Assembly (NCBI RefSeq): GCF_014191305.1
Contig: NZ_JACHWJ010000001.1
Span: forward strand, 1 to 64,000
Length of the DNA stretch: 64,000 nucleotides
Reading direction: 5' to 3'
DNA from: Pseudoclavibacter helvolus
GTDB lineage: Bacteria; Actinomycetota; Actinomycetes; Actinomycetales; Microbacteriaceae
Shown here: positions 16,109 through 24,939 of the stretch, piece after piece
Position numbering within the stretch: position 1 is the stretch's first letter
Layout of the letters: every line of letters begins with the position of its first letter
Position numbers and translations under genes: made by a program
Notes under the pieces: generated by a model
Databases searched by the model: none
The model's input: only the letters and a program-made list of their open reading frames with translations
What the model was told of the DNA's origin: nothing

Positions 16109-17737
16109 CTATGAAGCGCGCCGCTCCTGTGCAGAGCTGACCGCATCCGCCGAACCGAACGCCGACGGTGGCTGCGGCGCGAGCCAGCCGTGTGCGCGCA
16201 GCGCGGTTGCGGCGGCGTCGCGGGCGGAGTACGGAACGATGCGCCCGTCGACCTCGACGTCGGCGCGATGCCCGTGCCCGCCGACGAAGATGAGGTCGCC
16301 CGGCTTGGCCATCGCGACGGCGTGCTCGATGCCGGTCGCCGAGTCGGCGATCTCGTAAAGTTCGCGCTCCGGGAACTCGGTGCGGATGGTGTCGACGAGG
16401 GTGCGGCGGATGCCGTCTGGGTCCTCGGTACGAGGGTTGTAGTCGGTCACGATGACGACGTCCGATTCCTCGCTCGCAGCCCGCGCCATCTCAGGTCGCT
16501 TGCCCTTGTCGCGGTCTCCATCGGCGCCGAAGATCATGAAGAGCCTCCCCGGTGTGAAGGGGCGAAGTGCGTGGAGCACGGCGCGGAAGGATGCGGCCGT
16601 GTGGCCGTAGTCGACGTACACGCGCAGCTCGGACTCGCCGGAGACGAGGTCGAGGCGGCCCGGGACCACCGGGTGCAGTCCATCGCTGGCGTCGAGCGCT
16701 ACGCGAATCTGGTCGAGCGATGCCAGACCGGCGCCGATGACCGAGACGATCGCGAGCGACAAATCGAGCGCGGTGAACGCGCCTGGGAGGCCGATTCTGG
16801 AGCGGAGCTCTTCGCCGTCTGGCCCCCGCAGCGTGAAGTCGGTGCGTTCGAGGCCTTCGGCGTCGATGTGCAGCACCCAGTCGGCGTCATCGGCCCTGTC
16901 CGCCGTGTCCCTGGCCACGGTGACTACGGGGATCAGCGCCTCGCGGGCGGCGCGGCGACCCCACTCGTCCTCGATTGCGATGACGCCGCGCTTCGCATGT
17001 TTTGGCGTGAAGAGAGTGAGCTTCGACGCGAAGTAGTTCTCGAGCGTGCCGTAGACGTCGAGGTGGTCCTGCGAGAGGTTCGTGAAGATGGCGCTCTCGA
17101 AGGGCAGCCCGTCGACGCGTCCGCCGTCGAGCCCATGCGAGGAGACCTCGATGGCCGCGGCCTGGACGCCGTCCTCGGTCATGCGAGCGATGAGTCCGTG
17201 CAAGTAGTCGGACTCGGGCGTCGTGAGGCGGCCCGAGAGTCGCGTCTCGAGCCTCGCGTCGCCCACGATGCGCTCGACGGTTCCCGACAGCCCCGCCTTG
17301 AGGCCAAGGGAGAGGAACAGGGCGTGCAACAGGTAGCTGGTGGTGGTCTTGCCGTTGGTGCCGGTCACGGCGAAGAGCGTCGGCGTTGCCGATTCGGTGC
17401 CGAAGACCGCCGAGGCGGCACTGCTCATGACATCTCTGGGGTTGTCGACAACGATGGCCGGGAGCTCGTGCTCGGCCGCTCGTGCTGCACCTGCGGCGTC
17501 GGATAGCACGGCGACAGCGCCGGCTCGGACGGCGGCGGGGAGGAAGTCTGCCCCGTGCAGGTGGGCGCCGGGGATCGCAACGTAGAGATCACCCGGGCGG
17601 ATGCGCCGCGAGTCGCTGGAGACGCCGGTCACCTGGATCTGTGCGCCTGTAGGGGGCATCGTGCCTCCGGTCGCATCGGCGACGGCAGTGAGAGGAACAG
17701 CGTGAGGACTGTTGGGGCGTGCCAGGTCTGACTGCAA
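16109..17737 (-). CDS. murE: Mur ligase, MurE type (UDP-MurNAc-tripeptide synthetase)
   Basis: Cytoplasmic ATP-dependent ligase that adds the third amino acid to UDP-MurNAc-L-Ala-D-Glu in peptidoglycan synthesis. It has 542 residues: an N-terminal UDP-binding domain with GVSSDSRRIRPGDLYVA, the ATP loop TGTNGKTTT (125-133), the AIEVSSHGLDGGRV block and the C-terminal domain with FGADGDRDKGKRPEM. The substrate motif that reads DNPR in diaminopimelate-adding enzymes is YNPR here (Tyr433-Asn-Pro-Arg436, preceded by Asp432), which argues against standard meso-DAP specificity. The start is TTG at 17737, chosen for the AGAGGA site 7 bases upstream. It stands alone rather than in a dcw cluster, so it may be a second copy. 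Confidence in MurE type is high; the substrate is open. Confidence 0.85.
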   Translation of the reverse strand: MQSDLARPNSPHAVPLTAVADATGGTMPPTGAQIQVTGVSSDSRRIRPGDLYVAIPGAHLHGADFLPAAVRAGAVAVLSDAAGAARAAEHELPAIVVDNPRDVMSSAASAVFGTESATPTLFAVTGTNGKTTTSYLLHALFLSLGLKAGLSGTVERIVGDARLETRLSGRLTTPESDYLHGLIARMTEDGVQAAAIEVSSHGLDGGRVDGLPFESAIFTNLSQDHLDVYGTLENYFASKLTLFTPKHAKRGVIAIEDEWGRRAAREALIPVVTVARDTADRADDADWVLHIDAEGLERTDFTLRGPDGEELRSRIGLPGAFTALDLSLAIVSVIGAGLASLDQIRVALDASDGLHPVVPGRLDLVSGESELRVYVDYGHTAASFRAVLHALRPFTPGRLFMIFGADGDRDKGKRPEMARAASEESDVVIVTDYNPRTEDPDGIRRTLVDTIRTEFPERELYEIADSATGIEHAVAMAKPGDLIFVGGHGHRADVEVDGRIVPYSARDAAATALRAHGWLAPQPPSAFGSADAVSSAQERRAS

Positions 17738-17920
17738 TGGTGTTCCTCTCGGAGTGCGCTCGGGCGCCGCGGATAGTCTTCACTGCAACGCCTCGGCCGG
17801 CGCTGGGGCGACGAACCTCAGTCACGCCAGCGTGCAGATAACAAGAAGATAACGACGGCTTCTATGTGAACAACCTGGCGAACATGTGAGCCGTCTATGT
17901 GTCTCGCATGAGGGAACGCG

Positions 17921-17946
17921 AAAGGCCCCCTCGAGAGGGGGCCTTC
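17921..17946 (-). terminator. Rho-independent terminator downstream of tRNA-Pro
   Basis: A 12-bp stem built of AAGGCCCCCTC and its complement with almost no loop, followed on the minus strand by TTTCGCG. It lies 28 bp beyond the 3' end of the minus-strand tRNA-Pro gene. It is also positioned to separate the tRNA from the murE-type gene further along the same strand. Confidence 0.7.
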
Positions 17947-17973
17947 GGTTGGACCTGCGCTGTGTCAGATCGC

Positions 17974-18050
17974 TGGTCGGGGTGACAGGATTCGAACCTG
18001 CGACTTCCCGCTCCCAAAGCGGGCGCTCTACCAAGCTGAGCTACACCCCG
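17974..18050 (-). tRNA. tRNA-Pro (anticodon UGG)
   Basis: A full cloverleaf can be read on the minus strand. The acceptor arm CGGGGTG pairs with CACCCCG. The D-arm contains GCTCAGCTTGGTAGAGC. The anticodon stem CCCGC/GCGGG encloses TTTGGGA (anticodon TGG), and the T-arm holds GTTCGAATC. The discriminator A is followed by an encoded CCA (17974-17976). Its far end faces the tRNA-Gly at 18193 on the other strand, and the 140 bp between hold the promoters of both. Confidence 0.95.
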
Positions 18051-18192
18051 GTGCCGATCGCTCGGCGAACCGCAGGTAATGCTACCGGATGCGCGAGGTC
18101 ACTCAGACCACATCCGGAGTTTCGACGCGCGGACTGAGGCGCAGGTTCACGGACCTGGCCGAGATGGGGTAGCATTCTCTTCGTCCCGATTC

Positions 18193-18266
18193 GGGGCTGT
18201 AGCTTAGTGGTAAAGCCTCTGTCTTCCAAACAGATGATGCGAGTTCGATTCTCGTCAGCCCCTCCA
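18193..18266 (+). tRNA. tRNA-Gly (anticodon UCC)
   Basis: Acceptor stem GGGGCTG pairs with CAGCCCC. The D-loop contains AGCTTAGTGGTAAAGC. The anticodon stem TCTGT/ACAGA encloses CTTCCAA (anticodon TCC), and the T-arm contains GTTCGATTC. Discriminator T is followed by an encoded CCA. It reads glycine codons GGA and GGG. Confidence 0.95.
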
Positions 18267-18270
18267 AGGA

Positions 18271-18312
18271 AAAGCCCGGTCAGGCCCGCAAAGGTCAGGC
18301 TGGGCTTTCTTG
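18271..18312 (+). terminator. Terminator of tRNA-Gly
   Basis: AAAGCCC at 18271-18277 pairs with GGGCTTT at 18302-18308, with partial pairing inside and CTTGT following. It starts 4 bp after the encoded CCA of tRNA-Gly and ends exactly at the stop of the convergent methyltransferase gene, so it may serve both. Confidence 0.6.
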
Positions 18313-19695
18313 TCAGCTGCGGCGGAACCGCGTGAGGAACGCCTCGACGCGGCTGCGGGCGGTGCGCGGTGGGGCAGGGGCTGCTGTCGGCGGTGCCGGG
18401 ATTGGCGCCGGACGCTGCCCGCCGCCTGGCTGGCTCTGGAACGCGCGCCCCTCGAGGAGCGCTCGGTCGACGGCTAGGGCGAAGTGGGCAACCTCGCCGA
18501 GCAATTCGACCAGTTGCGCGGCCGTGGGCTCTGGGCTGGTCTCCCGGATTGCGGTCAGGAGCGCCGTCTCGCCGATGGGGAAGTACGCGCCGAAGGGCGT
18601 GGTCGAGGGGATGCACGTCGCGAAGTCGAGGCCGCGAACCCGCTCGAGCGTCGTCACGGCGACCTCGCCGCCGGCTTCGTCCTCCAGAAGCACGCCATGG
18701 CCCTGTTCCTGCCAGCGGAGCGCGTTGACCGCCGTGCTGAGCGCCCAGACGAGGTAGGAGGCAATGTGGCCGGCCGCTACGCCGTGCTCATGGAGGAGCT
18801 CCGCGAGGGACTCGTGCTCCGCAGTCGCAGTCGGAACCTCTGCTCGGGGCGGTGCTGGTGTGACCGTGCCGAAGTCCGCGACGAGCACATCCTGATAGTC
18901 GAGCAGCGACGTCGAAGGGCGTCCGCTCCAGTGGCCCTGACGTACCTCGAAGTTAGCGAAGCCCGCGTCGCGGAGGATATCCTCGACCCGCTCGCGGGGG
19001 TGCGCGATCACAAGCTCGGGATTCTCACGATTCTCGACCCGGCTCTCGCCGAGCTGCCAGGGGAGTAGGTACGCCGAGCGGCCGGCGGCGACCAGCTTCT
19101 CGACCTCAGGGTCGAGGAGGAAGAACGTCGCGACGAGGCGCCCCGTGTCCGGCTTGAGCGTGCGCGCGGCCTCCTCCAGGTAGTTGCGCACCGTCGCGAG
19201 GTCGACGTGGGTCAGCACGGAGATCATGAAGACGCGGTCGAGACTGTGGTCGTCGAACGGGAACGCGTAGCGGGCTCCGACGAGTTCACCGTCGGGATTG
19301 TATGGCTGGCTGACGACGTCGATCAGGTCGAAGGTGAAGTTCGCTCGGCGGCTCGCGATGTTCTCCCTCGCCCAGGCGATGGCCTCGGCGTTGGGGTCGA
19401 GGCCGAAGTACGCCTGGTCGTCGGTGAGTCGCGACGCGAGATCGAGGGCGACCCTCCCGAAACCGCAGCCGAGGTCGAGCACTCGGGCGTCTGCGGGCAG
19501 TGCACGCTCCTGCACGACGACGTCGGCGTAGTGCGCCCCGATGCGAGCCTCGGTGCCGCCGTTGAGCTTGTGCTGCAGGCTCTCCGGGGCCACCGCAGTG
19601 ATGGCGCCCTCGTGACTCGGAGCGGGCGACAGCGCCGAGGTCAGTTCGGAGAGGGCGCTCGTGAGCACGGCGACGGCAGTGTCGGGTGTCGGCAT
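18313..19695 (-). CDS. Class I SAM-dependent methyltransferase with unusual C-terminal extension
   Basis: About 460 residues. An N-terminal helical region precedes a standard class I methyltransferase domain (roughly residues 50-250): LDLGCGFGRVALDLA is the SAM-binding motif I, FGLDPN the motif with the acidic residue, and LTHVDLATVRNYLEEAARTLKP the motif III region. After about residue 270 comes a second domain without a recognised family (HGVAAGHIASYLVWALSTAVNALRW) and a proline-rich tail ending in a basic helix. The substrate is unknown. The ATG at 19695 has AGGGTG upstream; a GTG three codons earlier is the alternative. It lies 25 bp downstream of the SNF2 gene on the same strand, probably cotranscribed. 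Confidence 0.8.
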   Translation of the reverse strand: MPTPDTAVAVLTSALSELTSALSPAPSHEGAITAVAPESLQHKLNGGTEARIGAHYADVVVQERALPADARVLDLGCGFGRVALDLASRLTDDQAYFGLDPNAEAIAWARENIASRRANFTFDLIDVVSQPYNPDGELVGARYAFPFDDHSLDRVFMISVLTHVDLATVRNYLEEAARTLKPDTGRLVATFFLLDPEVEKLVAAGRSAYLLPWQLGESRVENRENPELVIAHPRERVEDILRDAGFANFEVRQGHWSGRPSTSLLDYQDVLVADFGTVTPAPPRAEVPTATAEHESLAELLHEHGVAAGHIASYLVWALSTAVNALRWQEQGHGVLLEDEAGGEVAVTTLERVRGLDFATCIPSTTPFGAYFPIGETALLTAIRETSPEPTAAQLVELLGEVAHFALAVDRALLEGRAFQSQPGGGQRPAPIPAPPTAAPAPPRTARSRVEAFLTRFRRS

Positions 19696-19719
19696 GAGCT
19701 TCACCCTAGCGGCGAGGCA

Positions 19720-22700
19720 TTACAGCAGCAGTCCGCGGATATCGTCGGCCGAGAGCTCGGTGCTGAAGAGCTCGTCGTCGTCGATGACGGCGTCGAAGAG
19801 CTTCGCCTTGCGCTCCTTGAGCGCCATGACCTTCTCCTCGATCGTGCCCTCGGCGATCATCCGGTAGACCATGACGCGTCGCTCCTGCCCGATGCGGTGT
19901 GTCCGGTCGATGGCCTGCTCCTCGCTCGCGGGGTTCCACCACGGGTCGAGCAGGAAGACGTAGTCCGCCTCGGTGAGGTTTAGCCCGAACCCGCCGGCCT
20001 TGAGGCTGATGAGGAAGACGGGCGCCGTGCCCTCCTTGAACGACGCGATGACCTCGGCGCGCTTCGTCGTCGTCCCGTCGAGGTACACGAACGGGATGCC
20101 CTCGGCTTCGAGTCGAGCGGCGACGAGTTTGAGGTACGAGGTGAACTGGCTGAAGACGAGCGCCCTGTGCCCCTCGGCGGCGACGTCGGTCAGGTGCTCG
20201 AGCAGCGCATCCAGTTTGCTCGAGGGCACGCTTCCGGGTGCCATGCCGTCGAGGCCCGCCTGGATGAGCGCGGGGTCGAGAGCCAGCAGTCGCAGCAGCG
20301 TCAGCGAGCGGAACACGGTGAAGCGGTTCTTGTCGAGGTCCTCGAGCAGCCCGAAGAGCTTTTGGCGCTCGCGCTGCAGGTAGAGGTCGTAGAGCTGGCG
20401 GTGCTCCTCGCTCAACTCGATGAAGAGCGTCTGCTCCTGCTTCTCCGGCAGTTCGGGGGCGACGCGCTGCTTGGTGCGACGGAGCAGGAAGGGGCGGATG
20501 CGAGCCCTGAGGCGAGCGAGTCGCTTGGCTCTCACCTCGGCGCTCGCGGGCTCGCTCAGTCCCGCGCCGACGCCCTCGCTCACTCCCTGTCGCTTCCCCT
20601 CGATGGTGCGCACATACTCCTCGCCGAAGCGCCGAGCCGAGGGGAACAGGCCGGGTGCCGTGATCGCGAGGAGCGAGTGCAGCTCGGTGAGGGAGTTCTC
20701 GAGCGGGGTTCCGGTGATCGCCAGCTTGAACGGCACCTCAAGCTCGCGCGCGCACTCGCTCACGAGTGAGTTCGCGTTCTTCACGAACTGTGCTTCGTCG
20801 AGCACGAGCCCCGACCATCCGGTTTCCTCCGCCACAGCGCGGTAGGCGTCGAAGTCAAGGCGGAAGAGCGCGTAGCTCGTGACGACGATGCTCGCGCCAG
20901 CGGCGATGTCGGCGATGCGGCGCCCGGATGTGCCTTGCGTCGCTTCGACGACGCGCGTCGTCAGCTCTGGGGCGAACTTGGCTGCCTCTGAGGCCCAGTT
21001 CGCGACCACCGAGGTGGGCGCGACAACCAGGAGCGGCGCGGGGCTCTCGCCGTGCGGAGCCTGCTCGCGTGCGTGCTGGGCGAGGGCCAGCGTCTGAAGT
21101 GTCTTGCCGAGTCCCATGTCGTCGGCGAGGATGCCGCCGAGCTTGTTCCGCCACAGGAACGCGAGCCAGTTGAGCCCCTCCTGCTGGTACGTGCGCAGGG
21201 ATGCAGTGAGCCCGCGAGGGGGGTCCACGGGTGATGGTGCGTCTTCTCGCAGCTCCCTGAGCAGCTCGCGCCACTCGACGGCCGGCTTGGCCTCGTCGGC
21301 GAGATCTTCGAAATCTGACCAGAGGCTCGCGTGCCGCCGGCTGATCTGCAGTCGGTTCGGTTCCCACTCGTTGAGGCCCTGGGCTTCGCTGATGAGCTCG
21401 CGCAGCGGTTCGAACGCCGGGTGCTTGAGGGAGAGGTAGCTGCCGTCGATGAGCAGCAGTCGCGGCCTGCCGAGAGCGAGTGCCCTGAAGAGCTTCGTGA
21501 AGGGGATGACCTTGCCGTCCACCGTGACGGTGACGCCGAGGTCGAACCAGTCGTGGCGCTCGGTCGGCACGGTGGTGACCGTGAGGTTTGGTGCCCCGCG
21601 CAGCTCTCGGTAGGCGGGTGGTGTGCCGACGGTCTCGACGCGGAGGCCGGGCAGCCGCTCGAGGTGCGGGAGGGTCTCGGCGGCGAAGCGGGCCGCGTCG
21701 ATCTGCGTGAGCGTGACCCGCACGGGCAGTGAGCCCGGGGCGTCAACGTCGTCTGGCATCCAGTCACGCGGGAGGACGCCCTCGTCGAGCACCGAGGCGA
21801 TCGCGGGCAACGCGGCGAGAGATCGCGGGTTCGCCCATTTCCACCGCAGCTCGAGGCTGTGCCGCGGGCCGAAGGTCGTGGTGAGGACAAGCTCGGGAGG
21901 CGTCGGTGCCGGGATGAGCACCGACGCGTCCGCACTGCCGAGTCGCAGGCGCGCTGCGAGCTCCGGTAGGTGGGCCACCTCGAACTCCGCGGCGTCGTCG
22001 TTCGGCACCGTGAACTGCGCCCTGCGGGCACTGCCAGGCCTGAGGAGATCCAGCTGCGGCCCTGAGAGTCGCGTGTCGCTCGGAGCCAGACGGATGCAGT
22101 CGGGCTCGTCGGCGTCGAAGACATAGACGCCGTGGTCGCCGACCGGCCGCGCCGTGTCAAAGGTGGCCGCCGCTTCGCCGAGCACCAGCAGCGGGGCGAC
22201 CACCAGCCCGGCCTCGGTCCTGCGCGCATCGAGCGAGAGGCTGGACGTCGCCTCGAGCGTGATGCTCGCGCGCTTGCCGGTTCCGACGAACGCGATGTCG
22301 AGCGCGGCTGCTTCCTCGAGCATCGTCCACATCACGGGGCTCGGTGCTTCGTCGAGGAACACCCACTCGCTGTCCTGACCTGGTTCCGGTGGTCGTGCGG
22401 CGCGGTGCAGCGCGAAGAACTGAGCGAACCAGGCCTGGTGCCGCGGGTCGATGTCCCGGCGCCCGCGCAGGTGCTGCAGCTTTGCCCACGTCAGATCGCC
22501 CTTGACCCACTTGCCTCGGACGCCCTGCATGACGGGCCTCACCCCGAGGCGCAGCTCGTCGAGCCCAACCCCGGCACCCTCTTCGCCCGAGAACGCGCGT
22601 CGGGAGGTCGGGCCGTTCCAGCGGTACATGGTGCGGGGGATGAGCTCCCGCACTTCGAACTGGAGGGCAAGCGGCACAACCCGCTCGTGAGTGGTCGGAG

Positions 22701-22785
22701 CCTCTGCCCGGCTCGGCTCTTCCAGGAGTCGTCCGAGCGCGCTCCGCCAGGACGCTGGCGCTTGGCTCTCGCTGGGATGGGTCAC
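19720..22785 (-). CDS. SNF2/RapA-family DEAD-like helicase
   Basis: A 1021-residue nucleic-acid-dependent ATPase of the bacterial SNF2 group. The N-terminal 480 residues are an actinobacterial accessory region without clear motifs. The helicase core then runs to the C-terminus: LADDMGLGKT (Walker A, motif I), LVLDEAQFVKN (motif II, DEAQ), LAITGTPLENSLTEL (motif III), LVFSQFTSYL (IV), LISLKAGGFGLNLTEADYV (V) and DRTHRIGQERRVMVYRMIAEGTIEEKV (VI). Such proteins remodel protein-DNA or RNA polymerase complexes; the partner is not evident here. The start is GTG at 22785 without a strong ribosome-binding site. An AlkZ-like protein lies 44 bp upstream in the same direction, so a DNA-repair-related operon is plausible. 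Confidence 0.9.
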   Translation of the reverse strand: MTHPSESQAPASWRSALGRLLEEPSRAEAPTTHERVVPLALQFEVRELIPRTMYRWNGPTSRRAFSGEEGAGVGLDELRLGVRPVMQGVRGKWVKGDLTWAKLQHLRGRRDIDPRHQAWFAQFFALHRAARPPEPGQDSEWVFLDEAPSPVMWTMLEEAAALDIAFVGTGKRASITLEATSSLSLDARRTEAGLVVAPLLVLGEAAATFDTARPVGDHGVYVFDADEPDCIRLAPSDTRLSGPQLDLLRPGSARRAQFTVPNDDAAEFEVAHLPELAARLRLGSADASVLIPAPTPPELVLTTTFGPRHSLELRWKWANPRSLAALPAIASVLDEGVLPRDWMPDDVDAPGSLPVRVTLTQIDAARFAAETLPHLERLPGLRVETVGTPPAYRELRGAPNLTVTTVPTERHDWFDLGVTVTVDGKVIPFTKLFRALALGRPRLLLIDGSYLSLKHPAFEPLRELISEAQGLNEWEPNRLQISRRHASLWSDFEDLADEAKPAVEWRELLRELREDAPSPVDPPRGLTASLRTYQQEGLNWLAFLWRNKLGGILADDMGLGKTLQTLALAQHAREQAPHGESPAPLLVVAPTSVVANWASEAAKFAPELTTRVVEATQGTSGRRIADIAAGASIVVTSYALFRLDFDAYRAVAEETGWSGLVLDEAQFVKNANSLVSECARELEVPFKLAITGTPLENSLTELHSLLAITAPGLFPSARRFGEEYVRTIEGKRQGVSEGVGAGLSEPASAEVRAKRLARLRARIRPFLLRRTKQRVAPELPEKQEQTLFIELSEEHRQLYDLYLQRERQKLFGLLEDLDKNRFTVFRSLTLLRLLALDPALIQAGLDGMAPGSVPSSKLDALLEHLTDVAAEGHRALVFSQFTSYLKLVAARLEAEGIPFVYLDGTTTKRAEVIASFKEGTAPVFLISLKAGGFGLNLTEADYVFLLDPWWNPASEEQAIDRTHRIGQERRVMVYRMIAEGTIEEKVMALKERKAKLFDAVIDDDELFSTELSADDIRGLLL

Positions 22786-22829
22786 CGGTGCAGTCTACGA
22801 ACCACCACCCCCAATCGCGCTCTCGAGGC

Positions 22830-23951
22830 TTACGCCAGGAGCTGCTCGCCGATGGTGAGCGTGCCCTCGAGGCCGAGGAAGGCGGCGTAACGGTCAGCCT
22901 GCGCGCGTATCTCGCGCTCGGCGGTCGCCGAGAATGCTCCGGAGATGGGGCTCGCGACCACGCGCGTGCGCTTCGCGGTGCTCGTCTTCGACCAGAGCCC
23001 CACGCACCTCCCGTGACGGACGACCGTCGCCCGGAACATCCCGTTGCCGCCTGGCACGATGAGGTCGGCGTGATCCGGATGCACGCTCGCCGAGCGGTCC
23101 TGGTACCCGAGAATCCACTCGTCGAAGCCCGGCAGGAGGAGCGTCGCGGCGCTCTTCCGCAATTCCTGACGTTCGAGCGTCTCAGCGTCCGCGAGGTAGC
23201 TCGAGCCCTCGACCTGCACGTGCGCGAGCGAATCGCCGAGCTCGTCGATCGCGGCTCTGAGCTCGGCGAGCGGGAGCTTGCACCAGTACTGGATATCGGC
23301 GAGCGTGGCGGGGCCGTGCCCGCGCAGGTAGCGCCCGACGAGTTCCCGCACGGCGGCATCGTGGTCCATGGTCGCCGAGTTCGTGATCCATTCGGTGCCG
23401 ATGACCAGCTGCTGCTCGGTGCCAGAGAATGGTCCGTAGACGAGGGTCGCGTCGAGCGAGAGCAGCCACAGCAGGTGGGCGCCTCGCTGCCCTCCCGTCG
23501 CGATGCCGTCGCGTTCCCAGGCCGCGAAGAGCTCGGCGCGAGTGAGGTGCCTGGACTCGCCGCGTGCATCCATCTCGTTCTGCAGGGACGCTCGAGCGGC
23601 TTGCTCGGCGTGTGCGTCGATCCCCAGATCCTGGTGCCGCTTGCGCATGGATGCCCGGGTGCGGTCGGCGGTCAGCTGCTGGACCCAGGCGAGGTCGCGC
23701 GCGGGTACAACGTGGAGCGTGCCGCGCAGGGGCCAGCAGCGCACGAGCTCGCCTCGGTCGAAGCTGGCCCTGACGTCGGCGATCGGTGCGCCGGAGCGCA
23801 GCCCGAGCGACCAGAGCGCGCCGGGCAGGTCTTGTCCCTGCAAGGCCAGGAGTCGGTCGGCGGTCTCAGCGACGCCTCGGCGGTCGCCGGTGAGGCCGAG
23901 CGCGCGCTGGCGCAGCCCGAGCAGCTCGGCGCGCGAGAGATCAGCAGTCAC
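22830..23951 (-). CDS. Winged-helix DNA-binding protein, AlkZ/YcaQ-related (HTH_42)
   Basis: A 373-residue protein of the HTH_42/AlkZ superfamily, DNA glycosylases or relatives built from tandem winged helices. The block LLALQGQDLPGALWSLGLR carries the QxQ motif (Gln-Gly-Gln) associated with AlkZ-type glycosylase activity. RCWPLRGTLHVVPARDL and LLLPGFDEWILGYQDRSA are further family hallmarks. Whether this one unhooks crosslinks or is an uncharacterised actinobacterial paralogue cannot be decided. The GTG at 23951 is preferred; the longer frame upstream crosses the ArsR gene antisense and is not credible. It is divergent from the ArsR gene (90 bp) and upstream of the SNF2 gene. Confidence 0.8.
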   Translation of the reverse strand: MTADLSRAELLGLRQRALGLTGDRRGVAETADRLLALQGQDLPGALWSLGLRSGAPIADVRASFDRGELVRCWPLRGTLHVVPARDLAWVQQLTADRTRASMRKRHQDLGIDAHAEQAARASLQNEMDARGESRHLTRAELFAAWERDGIATGGQRGAHLLWLLSLDATLVYGPFSGTEQQLVIGTEWITNSATMDHDAAVRELVGRYLRGHGPATLADIQYWCKLPLAELRAAIDELGDSLAHVQVEGSSYLADAETLERQELRKSAATLLLPGFDEWILGYQDRSASVHPDHADLIVPGGNGMFRATVVRHGRCVGLWSKTSTAKRTRVVASPISGAFSATAEREIRAQADRYAAFLGLEGTLTIGEQLLA

Positions 23952-23994
23952 CGGTCCAGTCTCGCGGATGCAGGTGGTGTTCGGGAAGCGCACA

Positions 23995-24019
23995 GGCGGC
24001 CCCCTTGTGGGGTGCCGCC
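23995..24019. other. Hairpin in the AlkZ-like/ArsR divergent region
   Basis: GGCGGC and CCCC pair with GGGG and GCCGCC around a TTGT loop, with one bulged base on each side. It lies 23 bp before the ArsR start codon. It could be a transcript structure or part of a regulatory site. Confidence 0.4.
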
Positions 24020-24035
24020 GCGAGGCGTAACGTAC

Positions 24036-24047
24036 AACCAAATGGTT
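24036..24047. promoter_or_regulatory. Inverted repeat AACCA-AA-TGGTT overlapping the arsR start codon
   Basis: Perfect 5-bp arms around a 2-bp spacer. The ATG of the ArsR-family gene (24042) lies inside the site. Position and symmetry fit an autoregulatory operator of the adjacent ArsR-type repressor. The role is inferred from position, not shown. Confidence 0.55.
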
Positions 24048-24419
24048 ACACGACAGCTTAGTGAGGACGACGTCAGCCGCCTCTTCCAGGCCCTGGCGGA
24101 TGCGACGAGGCGAGACATCCTCACGCGGGTGCTCCGCGAGGAGCAGTCGGTGACGAGCCTCGCCGAGGCCTACGCCATGAGCTTCGCGGCCGTGCAGAAG
24201 CACGTCGCCGTGCTCACTCGCGCGGGGCTTACGCGGAAGCGGAAGCAGGGGAGAGAGCAGCTGGTGCAGGCCGAGCGCAGCACGATTGGGGCCGCGACAC
24301 GGCTCCTCGAGTCCTACGAGCGGCTCTGGCGAGAACGCACCGCGCGCATCGACGACCTGCTCGCCGAGGACGACCAGACCGGAACACCAACCAAGCGCGC
24401 CGACGCTGGCGAGCAGTGA
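24042..24419 (+). CDS. ArsR-family winged-helix transcriptional regulator
   Basis: A 125-residue repressor. The winged helix-turn-helix spans about residues 8-85: LFQALADATRRDILTRVL, then the recognition helix in AYAMSFAAVQKHVAVLTRAGL and wing RKRKQGREQLV. No metal-binding cysteine motif is present (the ELCVCDL box of ArsR/SmtB is absent). This places it in the non-metal subgroup normally paired with an AHSA1/SRPBCC gene, exactly the next gene here. The ATG at 24042 gives MVTRQLSEDDVSRLF. There is no strong ribosome-binding site, so a leaderless or very short-leader transcript is possible. Confidence 0.88.
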   Translation: MVTRQLSEDDVSRLFQALADATRRDILTRVLREEQSVTSLAEAYAMSFAAVQKHVAVLTRAGLTRKRKQGREQLVQAERSTIGAATRLLESYERLWRERTARIDDLLAEDDQTGTPTKRADAGEQ

Positions 24420-24435
24420 TCGAAAGGAAGATGTC

Positions 24436-24921
24436 ATGCCCGTCATCTCAACGCAGAAGGACGCGGAACAGCTCACGCTGACCGTCGTCACGGAGCACGC
24501 GGCCACGCCCGAGCGTGTCTGGCAGCTGTGGGAGGACCCTCGTCAGCTCGAACGCTGGTGGGGCCCGCCAACCTGGCCCTCGACGGTCGACTCGTTCGAG
24601 TTCGCGCCGGGAGGCAACGTGTCCTCCCACATGACCGGCCCCGACGGCAGTACTGCGGGGGAGTGGTGGGAGTTCATCAGCATCGAACCGCATCACACGC
24701 TGTCGTTCGACAACGGCTTCGCGCACGACGACGGATCGCGCAACCTCGAGCTGCCCGTCACTCGTTGCACCGTCACGATCGAGGCCGCCGGCGCGCTCAC
24801 CCGCATGACCACCGTGTCTGTCGTCTCATCACCAGCTGATTTCGACAGCGTCATGGAGATGGGCATGGATGAGGGCATGACCGAGGCAATGGGCCAGATC
24901 GACGGCGTCCTCGCCAGCTGA
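24436..24921 (+). CDS. SRPBCC/AHSA1-domain protein
   Basis: A 161-residue START-like (AHSA1) protein. The hallmark segment ATPERVWQLWEDPRQLERWWGP (about residues 21-42) and the WWEFISIEPHHTLSF strand pair are visible. These proteins have a hydrophobic ligand cavity; the ligand is unknown. AAAGGAAG lies just upstream of the ATG, 16 bp after the ArsR stop, so the two form an operon as is common for this pair. The product may be the effector or the target function of the ArsR-type regulator (inference). Confidence 0.87.
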   Translation: MPVISTQKDAEQLTLTVVTEHAATPERVWQLWEDPRQLERWWGPPTWPSTVDSFEFAPGGNVSSHMTGPDGSTAGEWWEFISIEPHHTLSFDNGFAHDDGSRNLELPVTRCTVTIEAAGALTRMTTVSVVSSPADFDSVMEMGMDEGMTEAMGQIDGVLAS

Positions 24922-24939
24922 TTCCACTCGGCCACACAG

